Part shown: positions 6,956 through 13,734 of the stretch, piece by piece
Numbering within the stretch: position 1 is the stretch's first letter
Layout: the number at the start of each line of letters is the position of its first letter
Assembly (NCBI GenBank): GCA_023415595.1
Contig: JAEZJW010000208.1
Span: 1-18,299 of the forward strand
Reading direction: 5' to 3'
Source of the DNA: Bacillota bacterium
GTDB taxonomy: Bacteria; Bacillota; Clostridia; Lachnospirales; Lachnospiraceae
DNA length: 18,299 bases
Made by a program: the position numbers and the translations under genes
Notes under the pieces: generated by a model
What the model was told of the DNA's origin: nothing
What the model saw: the letters and a program-made list of their open reading frames with translations, nothing else
Database searches by the model: none

Positions 6956-7104
6956 TGTATAAGAACCTATCTCTATTGTCTTCCCATATCATTATCTTAG
7001 TCTGAGGTGTGAGCAGCACGGGCCCCTTATACACCTTGCATACATCATAACCGTTATTTCCCTGATAATTGTTTATATTTTTTGTAGATTTTTTAACACA
7101 GTTG

Positions 7105-7113
7105 TGCTATAAT
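7105..7113 (+). promoter_or_regulatory. Promoter (extended -10) of the hydCBA operon
   Basis: TGCTATAAT (TATAAT at 7108-7113) is a perfect extended -10, about 45 bp ahead of hydC. No good -35 occurs at 17 bp, which is usual for extended -10 promoters and could mean dependence on an activator. A strong ribosome binding site (GAGGAGGT, 7144-7151) precedes the ATG at 7160. Confidence 0.6.
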
Positions 7114-7159
7114 GTCAGTGTTTTGTGGCGTTAACATTTTTATGAGGAGGTAATACACA

Positions 7160-7654
7160 ATGGGTATAACAAAAAAATCAGTACCCTTTGCAGGAACGAA
7201 GGAGCAGGAGGCTGCACTTTTAAAGGTTATCGCTGATCACCGTGATGACAAAGGCGCCCTGATGCCCATCTTGCAGAAGGCACAAGATATTTATGGCTAC
7301 CTACCAATTGAGGTACAAACCATGATATCTGACGAACTAAATGTTCCTTTAGAGAAAATATACGGAATAGCGACCTTTTATTCTCAGTTCTCCCTTTATC
7401 CAAAGGGAAAATATAAAGTTTCTGTATGTCTGGGAACAGCTTGTTATGTAAAAGGTTCTGGTGATATTTTTAACAAGCTTCAGGATATACTGGGTATCAA
7501 GGACGGGGAGTGCACTACGGACGGTAAGTTCTCCTTAGAATCCTGCCGCTGCATCGGTGCTTGTGGATTGGCACCTGTTCTTACAGTAAATGAAGATGTA
7601 TACGGTAAATTAACGCTCGACGATTTGGACGGAATTATCTCTAAATATAAATAA
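7160..7654 (+). CDS. hydC: HydC: NuoE-like [2Fe-2S] subunit of the trimeric hydrogenase
   Basis: Thioredoxin-fold [2Fe-2S] subunit of 164 residues that passes electrons between the flavin subunit HydB and the rest of the complex in the cytoplasm. The N-terminal helical part (LPIEVQTMISDELNVPLEK, YGIATFYSQF) matches NuoE/HoxE proteins. The cluster ligands are C90 and C95 (CLGTAC) and C131 and C135 (CIGACG), with an extra C129. The length is that of the usual NuoE family. It is the first gene of the operon with a strong ribosome binding site. The adjacent ATPase gene starts one base after its stop codon. Identity with a NADH dehydrogenase-type complex is excluded by the neighbouring hydA and the absence of membrane subunits. 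Confidence 0.95.
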   Translation: MGITKKSVPFAGTKEQEAALLKVIADHRDDKGALMPILQKAQDIYGYLPIEVQTMISDELNVPLEKIYGIATFYSQFSLYPKGKYKVSVCLGTACYVKGSGDIFNKLQDILGIKDGECTTDGKFSLESCRCIGACGLAPVLTVNEDVYGKLTLDDLDGIISKYK

Positions 7655-7655
7655 T

Positions 7656-8213
7656 ATGATGACGGAATTGTCTCTTAATGTATTAGATATTGCTAATAAT
7701 TCAGTCAGGGCAGGAGCCACACTGATTGAAATCGATGTGAACATAGATACATTACAGGATAGCCTATCCCTTCGCATTTCCGATAATGGCTGCGGCATGA
7801 CAAAGGAGCAGCTGGCTAAGGTTGAGGATCCCTTCTATACCACCAGAACGACAAGAGGTGTTGGTTTGGGAATACCCTTTATGAAGCAGGCAGCAGTCGG
7901 TACAGGCGGACACTTCCATATGGAGTCAGTCTCCGAAGCGGGAACAACGGTTACAGCAACCTTCGGGTTATCCCATATTGACAGGATGCCTCTGGGCGAT
8001 ATCAACAGCACGATCTATACATTAATTATTGCAAATTCACAGATTGATTTTATGTATACCTATGGCTTTAACGGAAAAAGCTTTACGCTCGATACCAGGG
8101 AGGTCCGTGAGATTCTTGGCGACATTCCGTTTACAGTTCCGGAGGTTTCAGCATATATAAAAGAATATCTGAGCGAAAACAAACAGGAGGTGGATGGCGG
8201 CCATATCGTATGA
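7656..8213 (+). CDS. Histidine-kinase-like ATPase in the hydrogenase operon
   Basis: A 185-residue protein with an N-terminal GHKL ATPase domain: N-box LNVLDIANNSVRAGA (N14, N15), G1 box ISDNGCGMT (D43) and G2-like GVGLGIPF (residues 68-75). The C-terminal part (about 115-185) is unrecognised. There is no sensor domain, phosphoacceptor histidine or membrane segment, so it is not a conventional sensor kinase. Genes of this type often sit between nuoE-like and nuoF-like genes in clostridial hydrogenase operons, but their function is not established. Two in-frame ATG codons (7656 and 7659) are possible starts. With one base between genes and only a weak GGA upstream, translation is probably coupled to hydC. 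It is more distant from the ATPase at 4732-5157 than a recent duplicate would be. Confidence 0.8.
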   Translation: MMTELSLNVLDIANNSVRAGATLIEIDVNIDTLQDSLSLRISDNGCGMTKEQLAKVEDPFYTTRTTRGVGLGIPFMKQAAVGTGGHFHMESVSEAGTTVTATFGLSHIDRMPLGDINSTIYTLIIANSQIDFMYTYGFNGKSFTLDTREVREILGDIPFTVPEVSAYIKEYLSENKQEVDGGHIV

Positions 8214-8261
8214 CCCCCCACTAAGAAAGTATTAACAGTTTATCAAATAGGAGGTAAACAG

Positions 8262-8633
8262 ATGAAATCTCTTGAAGAGCTTAAGGCAATCAGGGAAATG
8301 ATGCAGGGCCAGATGGGCCTTCGCAATGAAAGCCATAATCAGACACGTATTGTTGTCGGCATGGCAACCTGCGGTATTGCAAGTGGTGCCAGACCGGTTC
8401 TCAATGCCCTTTCCGATGCGGTACAGACCAAAGGCTTAACCAATGTAGCAGTTGTTCAGACCGGATGTATCGGACTGTGCCAATATGAGCCGATTATTGA
8501 AGTCTTAGAACCTGGTAAGGAAAAAGTAACCTATGTTAAAATGACAGCGGAAAAAGCACTTGAAGTATTAGATCAGCATATCATCCGTGGTCAGGTAATT
8601 AAAAAATATACCATAGCCGAGCAACTCGGTTAA
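8262..8633 (+). CDS. [2Fe-2S] thioredoxin-like ferredoxin
   Basis: A 123-residue stand-alone thioredoxin-like ferredoxin, probably an electron-transfer or assembly partner of the hydrogenase. The domain (VVGMATCGIASGARPVLNAL ... VVQTGCIGLCQYEPIIEV) matches the N-terminal domain of HydB. Only three of the usual four ligand cysteines are visible: C37, C69 and C73. The first pair is reduced to one Cys (TCGIASGA, where HydB has CGGTGC). This reduced form seems to be common in clostridial hydrogenase operons, so it may bind a cluster with a non-Cys ligand or none. A strong AGGAGG precedes the start. It is followed 18 bases later by hydB. Confidence 0.85.
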   Translation: MKSLEELKAIREMMQGQMGLRNESHNQTRIVVGMATCGIASGARPVLNALSDAVQTKGLTNVAVVQTGCIGLCQYEPIIEVLEPGKEKVTYVKMTAEKALEVLDQHIIRGQVIKKYTIAEQLG

Positions 8634-8651
8634 TCCAAAGGAGGTCACATT

Positions 8652-10439
8652 ATGTATCGTTCACACGTATTGGTTTGTGGTGGAACCGGGTGTACTTCCT
8701 CAGGGACCCCCAAAATCTTAGAAGCACTGCAGACGGAGATTAATAAAGCCGGCTTAAAAGAAGAAGTAGCTGTCGTACAGACCGGCTGCCATGGTCTTTG
8801 TGCCTTAGGTCCGATTATGGTAATTTATCCGGAAGCAACCTTCTATGCACTGGTAAAGCCGGAAGACATTCCCGAAATCGTTACAGAGCATTTGATGAAG
8901 GGACGTATCGTTACCCGTCTTGTTTATAAGGAAGAAGACAAGGAAGGTAAGCTGAAGTCCTTAAATGATACTGAGTTTTACAAGAAGCAGCATAGAATTG
9001 CTCTGCGTAACTGTGGTGTTATCAATCCCGAAAATATCGATGAGTATATCGCAACCAGCGGTTACGAGGCTCTCGGCAAGGTTCTGACTGAGTATACTCC
9101 CGACCAGGTAATCCAGTCCATTCTGGACAGTGGTCTCAGAGGCCGCGGAGGCGGCGGTTTCCCCACCGGTATGAAGTGGAAGCTGGCGAAGGGTAACGAT
9201 GCCGACCAGAAGTATGTATGCTGTAATGCGGATGAAGGCGACCCCGGTGCTTTCATGGACCGTTCTGTCTTAGAGGGAGATCCGCATGTTGTTCTCGAGG
9301 CTATGGCAATCGCAGGTTATGCAATCGGTGCATCCCAGGGTTATATCTATGTTCGTGCAGAATACCCGATCGCAGTAGAACGACTTAAGATCGCAATCGG
9401 CCAGGCAAGAGAATACGGCTTGCTCGGTGATCATATATTTGGAACTGACTTTAGCTTTGATATTGATTTAAGACTTGGTGCCGGAGCCTTCGTTTGCGGT
9501 GAGGAGACAGCACTTATGACCTCCATCGAAGGAAACCGCGGTGAACCCCGTCCGCGTCCTCCGTTCCCTGCACAGAAGGGCTTGTTCCAGAAGCCTACGA
9601 TCTTAAACAACGTAGAAACCTATGCAAACATTCCTCAGATTATTTTAAACGGTCCCGAATGGTTTGCTTCCATGGGTACAGAGAAATCCAAGGGAACCAA
9701 GGTATTTGCACTCGGCGGTAAAATTAAGAATACCGGTCTTGTTGAGATCCCGATGGGTACGACACTCCGTGAAATCGTTGAGGATATCGGCGGCGGCATC
9801 CCGAACAACAAGAAGTTCAAGGCAGCCCAGACCGGCGGTCCCTCCGGCGGTTGTATTCCCACAGAACATTTTGATATTCCAATCGATTATGATAACCTGA
9901 TCCGTATCGGCTCCATGATGGGCTCCGGCGGACTGATCGTTATGGATGAAGACAACTGTATGGTGGATATCGCGAAGTTCTTCCTGGAATTCACCGTTGA
10001 TGAGTCCTGTGGTAAGTGTACTCCCTGCCGTATCGGAACCAAGCGTCTCCATGAGATGCTAGACAAGATCACCGAGGGTAACGGAACAATGGAGGATCTT
10101 GACCGTCTGGAAGAGCTCTGCTACTACATTAAGGAGAATGCACTCTGCGGACTTGGTCAGACTGCTCCTAACCCGGTATTATCCACTCTGCGTTATTTCA
10201 GGGATGAGTATGTTGCCCATGTAGTTGACAAGAAGTGTCCTGCCGGCGTATGTAAGTCCCTTCTGTCCTATATTATTGATGCCGATAAATGTAAGGGCTG
10301 TACCTTATGTGCCCGCGTATGTCCCAACAACGCTATTCAGGGTAAGGTTAAGGAAGCTCATCTCATCGACCAGAGTAAGTGTATCAAGTGCGGTGCTTGT
10401 ATGGAGAAATGCCGCTTTGGTGCCATCTCTAAGAGATAA
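8652..10439 (+). CDS. hydB: HydB: NuoF-like flavin and NAD(H)-binding subunit
   Basis: Subunit of 595 residues that carries FMN and oxidises or reduces NAD(H). Visible modules are as follows. An N-terminal thioredoxin-like [2Fe-2S] domain has C9, C14, C46 and C50. The NADH/FMN-binding core contains GRGGGGFPTG (164-173) and CNADEGDPGAFMDRS. A SLBB-like region lies around 350-400. The [4Fe-4S] site SCGKCTPC has C453, C456 and C459 plus C499. Two C-terminal [4Fe-4S] ferredoxin motifs use C547/550/553/557 and C577/580/583/587. The extra N- and C-terminal domains are those of the trimeric bifurcating hydrogenase HydB, as in Thermotoga, and exceed the usual NuoF length. Ribosome binding site AAAGGAGGT. 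HydA follows after 11 bases. Confidence 0.96.
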   Translation: MYRSHVLVCGGTGCTSSGTPKILEALQTEINKAGLKEEVAVVQTGCHGLCALGPIMVIYPEATFYALVKPEDIPEIVTEHLMKGRIVTRLVYKEEDKEGKLKSLNDTEFYKKQHRIALRNCGVINPENIDEYIATSGYEALGKVLTEYTPDQVIQSILDSGLRGRGGGGFPTGMKWKLAKGNDADQKYVCCNADEGDPGAFMDRSVLEGDPHVVLEAMAIAGYAIGASQGYIYVRAEYPIAVERLKIAIGQAREYGLLGDHIFGTDFSFDIDLRLGAGAFVCGEETALMTSIEGNRGEPRPRPPFPAQKGLFQKPTILNNVETYANIPQIILNGPEWFASMGTEKSKGTKVFALGGKIKNTGLVEIPMGTTLREIVEDIGGGIPNNKKFKAAQTGGPSGGCIPTEHFDIPIDYDNLIRIGSMMGSGGLIVMDEDNCMVDIAKFFLEFTVDESCGKCTPCRIGTKRLHEMLDKITEGNGTMEDLDRLEELCYYIKENALCGLGQTAPNPVLSTLRYFRDEYVAHVVDKKCPAGVCKSLLSYIIDADKCKGCTLCARVCPNNAIQGKVKEAHLIDQSKCIKCGACMEKCRFGAISKR

Positions 10440-10450
10440 AGGAGGAAACT

Positions 10451-12199
10451 ATGGAAACGGTAAATATCAAAATAAATGGTATGTCACTCGAAGTACCGAA
10501 GGGTTCCACTATTTTAGAGGCGGCAAAAATGGCTCACATTGATATTCCTACCCTGTGCTATTTAAAGGAAATCAATGAAATCGGTGCCTGCCGTATCTGC
10601 GTCGTTGAAGTAAAGGGTGCAAGAAGTCTCGTTGCTTCCTGCATGTATCCCGTAGCTGACGGTATGGAGATCAGAACTAATTCTCCTAAGGTACTAGAGT
10701 CCCGCAAGCAGACCCTGGAGCTGATTCTCTCCGACCATGACAGAAAGTGTCTGTCCTGTGTCAGAAGCGGTAAATGTGAGCTTCAGAAGCTCTGTAATGA
10801 CCTGATGGTATCCGATGAGAGAATCTTTGAGGGCGATCGTAACAACTACGAAGTAGACGATACCTCACCCCATATGGTTCGTGATAATAACAAATGTATC
10901 CTCTGCAGACGTTGTGCTGCAGTTTGTGAAAGAGTTCAGGGCATCGGTGTCATCGGTGCCAACGAGCGTGGTTTCGATACTACGATAGCCTGTGCCTTTG
11001 ATATGGGTCTTGGTGATACGAGCTGCGTTTCCTGCGGACAGTGTATCGCAGTCTGCCCGACCGGTGCACTTGCCGAGAAGGATTATACCGCTGATGTATT
11101 TGCAGCGATTGACGATCCCGAGAAGTATGTCATCGTTCAGACAGCTCCTGCAGTACGTGCTGCGCTTGGTGAAGAGTTCGGATATCCGATCGGTACCAAT
11201 GTTCAGGGCAAGATGGTAGCTGCACTTCGCCGCTTAGGCTTTGATAAGGTATTTGATACAGATTTTGCTGCTGACCTTACCATCATGGAGGAAGCAACAG
11301 AGTTCCTGGACAGAGTACAGAATGGCGGCGTGCTTCCGCTCATCACCTCCTGCTCACCGGGCTGGATCAAATATTGTGAGCACTACTATCCCGATATGAT
11401 TGATAACTTATCCAGCTGTAAGTCACCTCAGCAGATGTTCGGTGCCGTAACTAAGACCTACTATGCCGAGAAGATGGGACTTGATCCGAATAAGATCGTA
11501 ATGGTCAGTGTAATGCCCTGTACAGCGAAGAAATTCGAGATCGGCAGAGAGGATCAGAATGCAGCAGGAGTGCCCGATGTAGATCTCTCCATTACTACAA
11601 GAGAGCTTGCGAGAATGATCGACCGCGTTGGTTTGAACTTTGCATCCCTTCCGGAGGAGGAATTCGATAACCCTCTCGGAGATTCCACCGGTGCTGCAGT
11701 AATCTTCGGTGCTACCGGCGGTGTTATGGAAGCTGCTCTCCGTACCGCAGTTGAAGTTCTTACCGGTAAGGAGCTTGCAAACCTTGACTTTACCGAAGTA
11801 AGAGGAACCAAGGGTGTGAAGGAAGCTACCTACCATGTCGCAGGAATGGACATTAACGTAGCAGTTGCTTCCGGCTTATCCAATGCCAGAAAGGTTCTGG
11901 ATGATGTGAAAGAGGGTAGGGCAAATTACCACTTTATCGAGATCATGGGATGCCCCGGCGGATGCGTTAACGGTGGCGGACAGCCGATTCAGCCCGCCAG
12001 CGTAAGGAACTTCACCGATATCCGCGCAGAGCGTGCGAAGGCTCTCTATAACCAGGATGCGGCTATGCCGATCCGTAAGTCCCATGAGAATCCTTCTATT
12101 AAGAAGCTCTATGAGGAATATCTTGAGAAGCCCGGCAGCCATAAGGCTCATCATATTCTGCATACTACCTATGTTAAGAGAGCGATTAATCAGCTGTAA
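10451..12199 (+). CDS. hydA: HydA: catalytic [FeFe]-hydrogenase subunit
   Basis: Catalytic subunit of 582 residues that makes or oxidises H2, paired with reduced ferredoxin and NAD(H) through HydB and HydC. Modules in order are an N-terminal [2Fe-2S] domain (C36, C47, C50, C64); a His-Cys [4Fe-4S] site (H96, C100, C103, C109); two [4Fe-4S] motifs (C149/152/155/159 and C192/195/198/202); the H-cluster domain; and a C-terminal small-subunit-like tail (NPSIKKLYEEYL ... HTTYV). H-cluster motifs are ITSCSPGW (C301), VMPCTAK (C357) and EIMGCPGGCVNGGGQP (C501, C505). The TSCSP form, in place of TSCCP, is the version seen in NAD(P)-linked multimeric hydrogenases. Electron bifurcation is inferred from the family, not from the sequence. 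The operon ends with the terminator at 12247-12296. Confidence 0.97.
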   Translation: METVNIKINGMSLEVPKGSTILEAAKMAHIDIPTLCYLKEINEIGACRICVVEVKGARSLVASCMYPVADGMEIRTNSPKVLESRKQTLELILSDHDRKCLSCVRSGKCELQKLCNDLMVSDERIFEGDRNNYEVDDTSPHMVRDNNKCILCRRCAAVCERVQGIGVIGANERGFDTTIACAFDMGLGDTSCVSCGQCIAVCPTGALAEKDYTADVFAAIDDPEKYVIVQTAPAVRAALGEEFGYPIGTNVQGKMVAALRRLGFDKVFDTDFAADLTIMEEATEFLDRVQNGGVLPLITSCSPGWIKYCEHYYPDMIDNLSSCKSPQQMFGAVTKTYYAEKMGLDPNKIVMVSVMPCTAKKFEIGREDQNAAGVPDVDLSITTRELARMIDRVGLNFASLPEEEFDNPLGDSTGAAVIFGATGGVMEAALRTAVEVLTGKELANLDFTEVRGTKGVKEATYHVAGMDINVAVASGLSNARKVLDDVKEGRANYHFIEIMGCPGGCVNGGGQPIQPASVRNFTDIRAERAKALYNQDAAMPIRKSHENPSIKKLYEEYLEKPGSHKAHHILHTTYVKRAINQL

Positions 12200-12246
12200 A
12201 CATTCTTGTAAATATGTACCTATATAAAATAATGTATTAGAAAAGA

Positions 12247-12296
12247 CCCTTGGATTCCTAACAACCTATTCGGTATTAAGAATCCAAGGGTTTTTT
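12247..12296 (+). terminator. Rho-independent terminator of the hydCBA operon
   Basis: CCCTTGGATTC (12247-12257) pairs perfectly with GAATCCAAGGG (12280-12290), an 11-bp stem, followed by TTTTTT (12291-12296). It starts about 50 nt after the hydA stop codon. Confidence 0.92.
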
Positions 12297-12367
12297 GATA
12301 TCATAACACAGCCTTTGTCCGGGTGTGAACAGCCACACTGCTCCATTGTCTTTTCTATCCTGTTCTA

Positions 12368-12396
12368 TTGACAATTACCAAGTATTTCCCTATACT
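12368..12396 (+). promoter_or_regulatory. Consensus promoter of the DUF1874-like gene
   Basis: A perfect TTGACA (12368-12373), a 17-bp spacer and TATACT (12391-12396). AAGTAT (12380-12385) and ATACTT (12392-12397) form an inverted repeat across the spacer and -10. ATCAC-aatc-GTGAT (12405-12418) lies just past the expected start of transcription. Either could be an operator. Confidence 0.7.
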
Positions 12397-12456
12397 TAAG
12401 GTATATCACAATCGTGATCTAAGTTCACCTGTCTGGTTAATGGAAGGAGTGCCTAT

Positions 12457-12837
12457 ATGGTAAAGAAACCTAGTAATCCATTACTGCTGCTTGATAACAG
12501 CAACATGAATACCTTACTCAATGAGGGCGAATACAAATGCACGAATATGAGCTTTGAGGAAGCCAGGGAAATCATCGGAATGTATGAAAAAGATGAAATA
12601 ATCCTATGCTTTACCCACCCGGATACTTACGATATTATCTTTAACTACATCGGAGTACCTAAGAAGGATTATGTATTTAAACAGATCCGGAATATGAGGG
12701 TAAATCAGGATGGCATCTTATTTAAGATCTATACAACTCCTTCCGAGACACAACCGATTATCTATGTAGACGGAGTAGAAGCCAAAAAGATACAGAATAT
12801 CTACGTCTATTGCGTTCATATTATGAGAACAAAATAA
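12457..12837 (+). CDS. Putative STIV B116 / DUF1874-like protein (ring-nuclease fold?)
   Basis: A 126-residue soluble protein without signal or membrane segment. Several stretches follow the DUF1874 pattern in order: LLLLDNSNMNTLLNEGEYKC, then MSFEEAREII (31-40), then CFTHPDTYDIIFNYIGV (51-67, with H54 and T57), then VNQDGILFKIY (82-92). In the viral ring nuclease AcrIII-1 the corresponding IGHDST segment holds catalytic H47, which would be H54 here. However, the RLEEG stretch with R85 and E88 of AcrIII-1 is replaced by TPSETQP, so activity on cyclic tetra-adenylate is doubtful. R78 or R81 might correspond to R66. The gene stands alone between terminators, with its own strong promoter and AAGGAG ribosome binding site. 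No CRISPR gene is in the window. The fold assignment is by pattern recall only. Confidence 0.5.
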   Translation: MVKKPSNPLLLLDNSNMNTLLNEGEYKCTNMSFEEAREIIGMYEKDEIILCFTHPDTYDIIFNYIGVPKKDYVFKQIRNMRVNQDGILFKIYTTPSETQPIIYVDGVEAKKIQNIYVYCVHIMRTK

Positions 12838-12846
12838 TTTAGAATA

Positions 12847-12881
12847 ACAGAAACGCCCCGGGGGAGGGGCGTTTCTTCTGT
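12847..12881 (+). terminator. GC-rich terminator after the DUF1874-like gene
   Basis: AAACGCCCC (12851-12859) pairs with GGGGCGTTT (12866-12874) around a 6-nt loop, extended by ACAG and CTGT. The 3' side is only moderately T-rich (TTTCTTCTGT). It starts ten bases after the stop codon. Confidence 0.6.
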
Positions 12882-12904
12882 CGGGGGAGCAAATATATAA
12901 AGAA

Positions 12905-12946
12905 AGGGACTTCCATGCAGAAAAGATTCTGCTTATGTCAGTCCCT
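12905..12946 (-). terminator. Terminator of the rubrerythrin gene
   Basis: An outer stem, AGGGACT (12905-12911) with AGTCCCT (12940-12946), encloses an inner hairpin, GCAGAA-aaga-TTCTGC. On the minus strand it is followed by TTTCTTTATAT. It lies 17 nt after the rubrerythrin stop. Confidence 0.65.
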
Positions 12947-12963
12947 GGGGTTGGCTAATTTTA

Positions 12964-13506
12964 TTACGCAAAGTATCTATCAAGTAATCCCTTGAATGCC
13001 TTGCCGTGTCTGGCTTCATCCTTTGCCATCTCATGAACAGTATCATGGATTGCATCCAGGTTTGCTGCCTTCGCACGGGTAGCAAGGTCCTTCTTGCCCA
13101 TGCAGGCACCATTCTCTGCATCCACTCTTAATTGCAGGTTTTTCTGTGTGCTGGACGTAACTACTTCTCCAAGCAACTCAGCAAACTTTGCTGCGTGCTC
13201 TGCTTCTTCCCATGCAGCCTTTTCATAATACATACCAATTTCAGGAAATCCTTCTCTGTGGGCTACTCTTGCCATCGCAAGGTACATTCCGACTTCGGTG
13301 CACTCACCCATGTAATTATTCCTAAGATCCTTAAGAATATCTTCACTTACACCCTGGGCAACTCCTACTACATGCTCATCTGCCCAGAATAATTCCTCGG
13401 ACTTCTCCGCGAATTTCGCCTTCTGAGCTTTACAAATCGGGCAGGCGTCCGGTGCACTGTCTCCTTCGTGTACATAACCACATACCTGACATACAAATTT
13501 CTTCAT
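12964..13506 (-). CDS. rbr: Reverse rubrerythrin (rubredoxin domain first)
   Basis: Cytoplasmic non-haem diiron protein of 180 residues that detoxifies H2O2 and O2 by peroxidase/oxidase activity in anaerobes. A rubredoxin [Fe(Cys)4] domain lies at the N-terminus (FVCQVCGYVHEG with C6 and C9, then DACPICKA with C22 and C25). It precedes a ferritin-like four-helix domain with GECTEVGMYLAMAR, WEEAEHAAKFAELL and KDEARHGKAF, which supply the Glu/His ligands of the diiron site. In classical rubrerythrins the order is the opposite, hence 'reverse'. Ribosome binding site AAAGGAGATCAAAATG. It has its own promoter with a PerR-like operator at 13550-13566 and its own terminator, so it is monocistronic. 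Confidence 0.95.
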   Translation of the reverse strand: MKKFVCQVCGYVHEGDSAPDACPICKAQKAKFAEKSEELFWADEHVVGVAQGVSEDILKDLRNNYMGECTEVGMYLAMARVAHREGFPEIGMYYEKAAWEEAEHAAKFAELLGEVVTSSTQKNLQLRVDAENGACMGKKDLATRAKAANLDAIHDTVHEMAKDEARHGKAFKGLLDRYFA

Positions 13507-13549
13507 TTTGATCTCCTTTAATATGTAATATATTTTATTGATGACAGTA

Positions 13550-13566
13550 ATAACAGTAACTGTTAT
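13550..13566. promoter_or_regulatory. Perfect 17-bp PerR/Fur-like operator of rubrerythrin
   Basis: ATAACAGTAACTGTTAT is a perfect 8-1-8 dyad with the spacing of Fur-family boxes. It lies 10 bp past the -10 of the rubrerythrin promoter, where a bound repressor would block initiation. Further half sites lie on both sides (ATGACAGTAAT, 13541-13551; CGTTAT after it). The neighbouring perR gene carries a close relative of the site. Confidence 0.7.
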
Positions 13567-13576
13567 CGTTATTTAT

Positions 13577-13605
13577 ATCATATGCTAAAAAAGCCAAATT
13601 GTCAA
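13577..13605 (-). promoter_or_regulatory. Rubrerythrin promoter
   Basis: The minus strand shows a perfect TTGACA (13600-13605), a 17-bp spacer and TATGAT (13577-13582). The operator lies immediately downstream. Confidence 0.75.
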
Positions 13606-13625
13606 TACCCTTTCTCATTTTTATG

Positions 13626-13701
13626 AAAAAAAATAGCTGCTCTACCCTTCCTATCCGGATGCGGAATACTACAGTATTCCGGATAGCAATAATAAAGCAG
13701 C
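13626..13701 (-). terminator. Terminator of perR
   Basis: On the minus strand, GCTGCT near 13701 pairs with AGCAGC ending at 13636. They enclose a second stem, CTATCCGGAATACT with AGTATTCCgcatCCGGATAG (13651-13686), with a small bulge. The run TATTTTTTTT follows (13626-13635). It begins about 30 nt after the perR stop. Confidence 0.75.
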
Positions 13702-13734
13702 CACTCCTCGCGTAAATGTTATCCTGTTAAGTTT

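Larger units (their letters stand above)
6846..7159. other. Divergent intergenic region between sensor cluster and hydCBA operon
   Basis: The 314 bp contains no credible gene. It holds the minus-strand promoter at 6927-6955 and the plus-strand extended -10 at 7105-7113. Between them is a 6-bp inverted repeat, AGGTGT (7005-7010) and ACACCT (7031-7036), around a GC-rich loop containing GGGCCCC. Two copies of TTAACA (7093-7098 and 7131-7136) flank the -10, but in the same orientation. This is the natural place for regulation shared by both operons. Confidence 0.8.

Noticed and set aside
7093..7136. Rex-like operator around the hydCBA promoter (two TTAACA copies)
   Set aside because: Both copies are in the same orientation and neither has the inverted TTGTTAA half at the right spacing, so no Rex palindrome is present despite the redox-related genes.
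12838..12963. CRISPR or repeat array suggested by the GC-rich palindromes
   Set aside because: The sequence is two separate hairpins acting as terminators for genes on opposite strands; there is no repeated spacer pattern.
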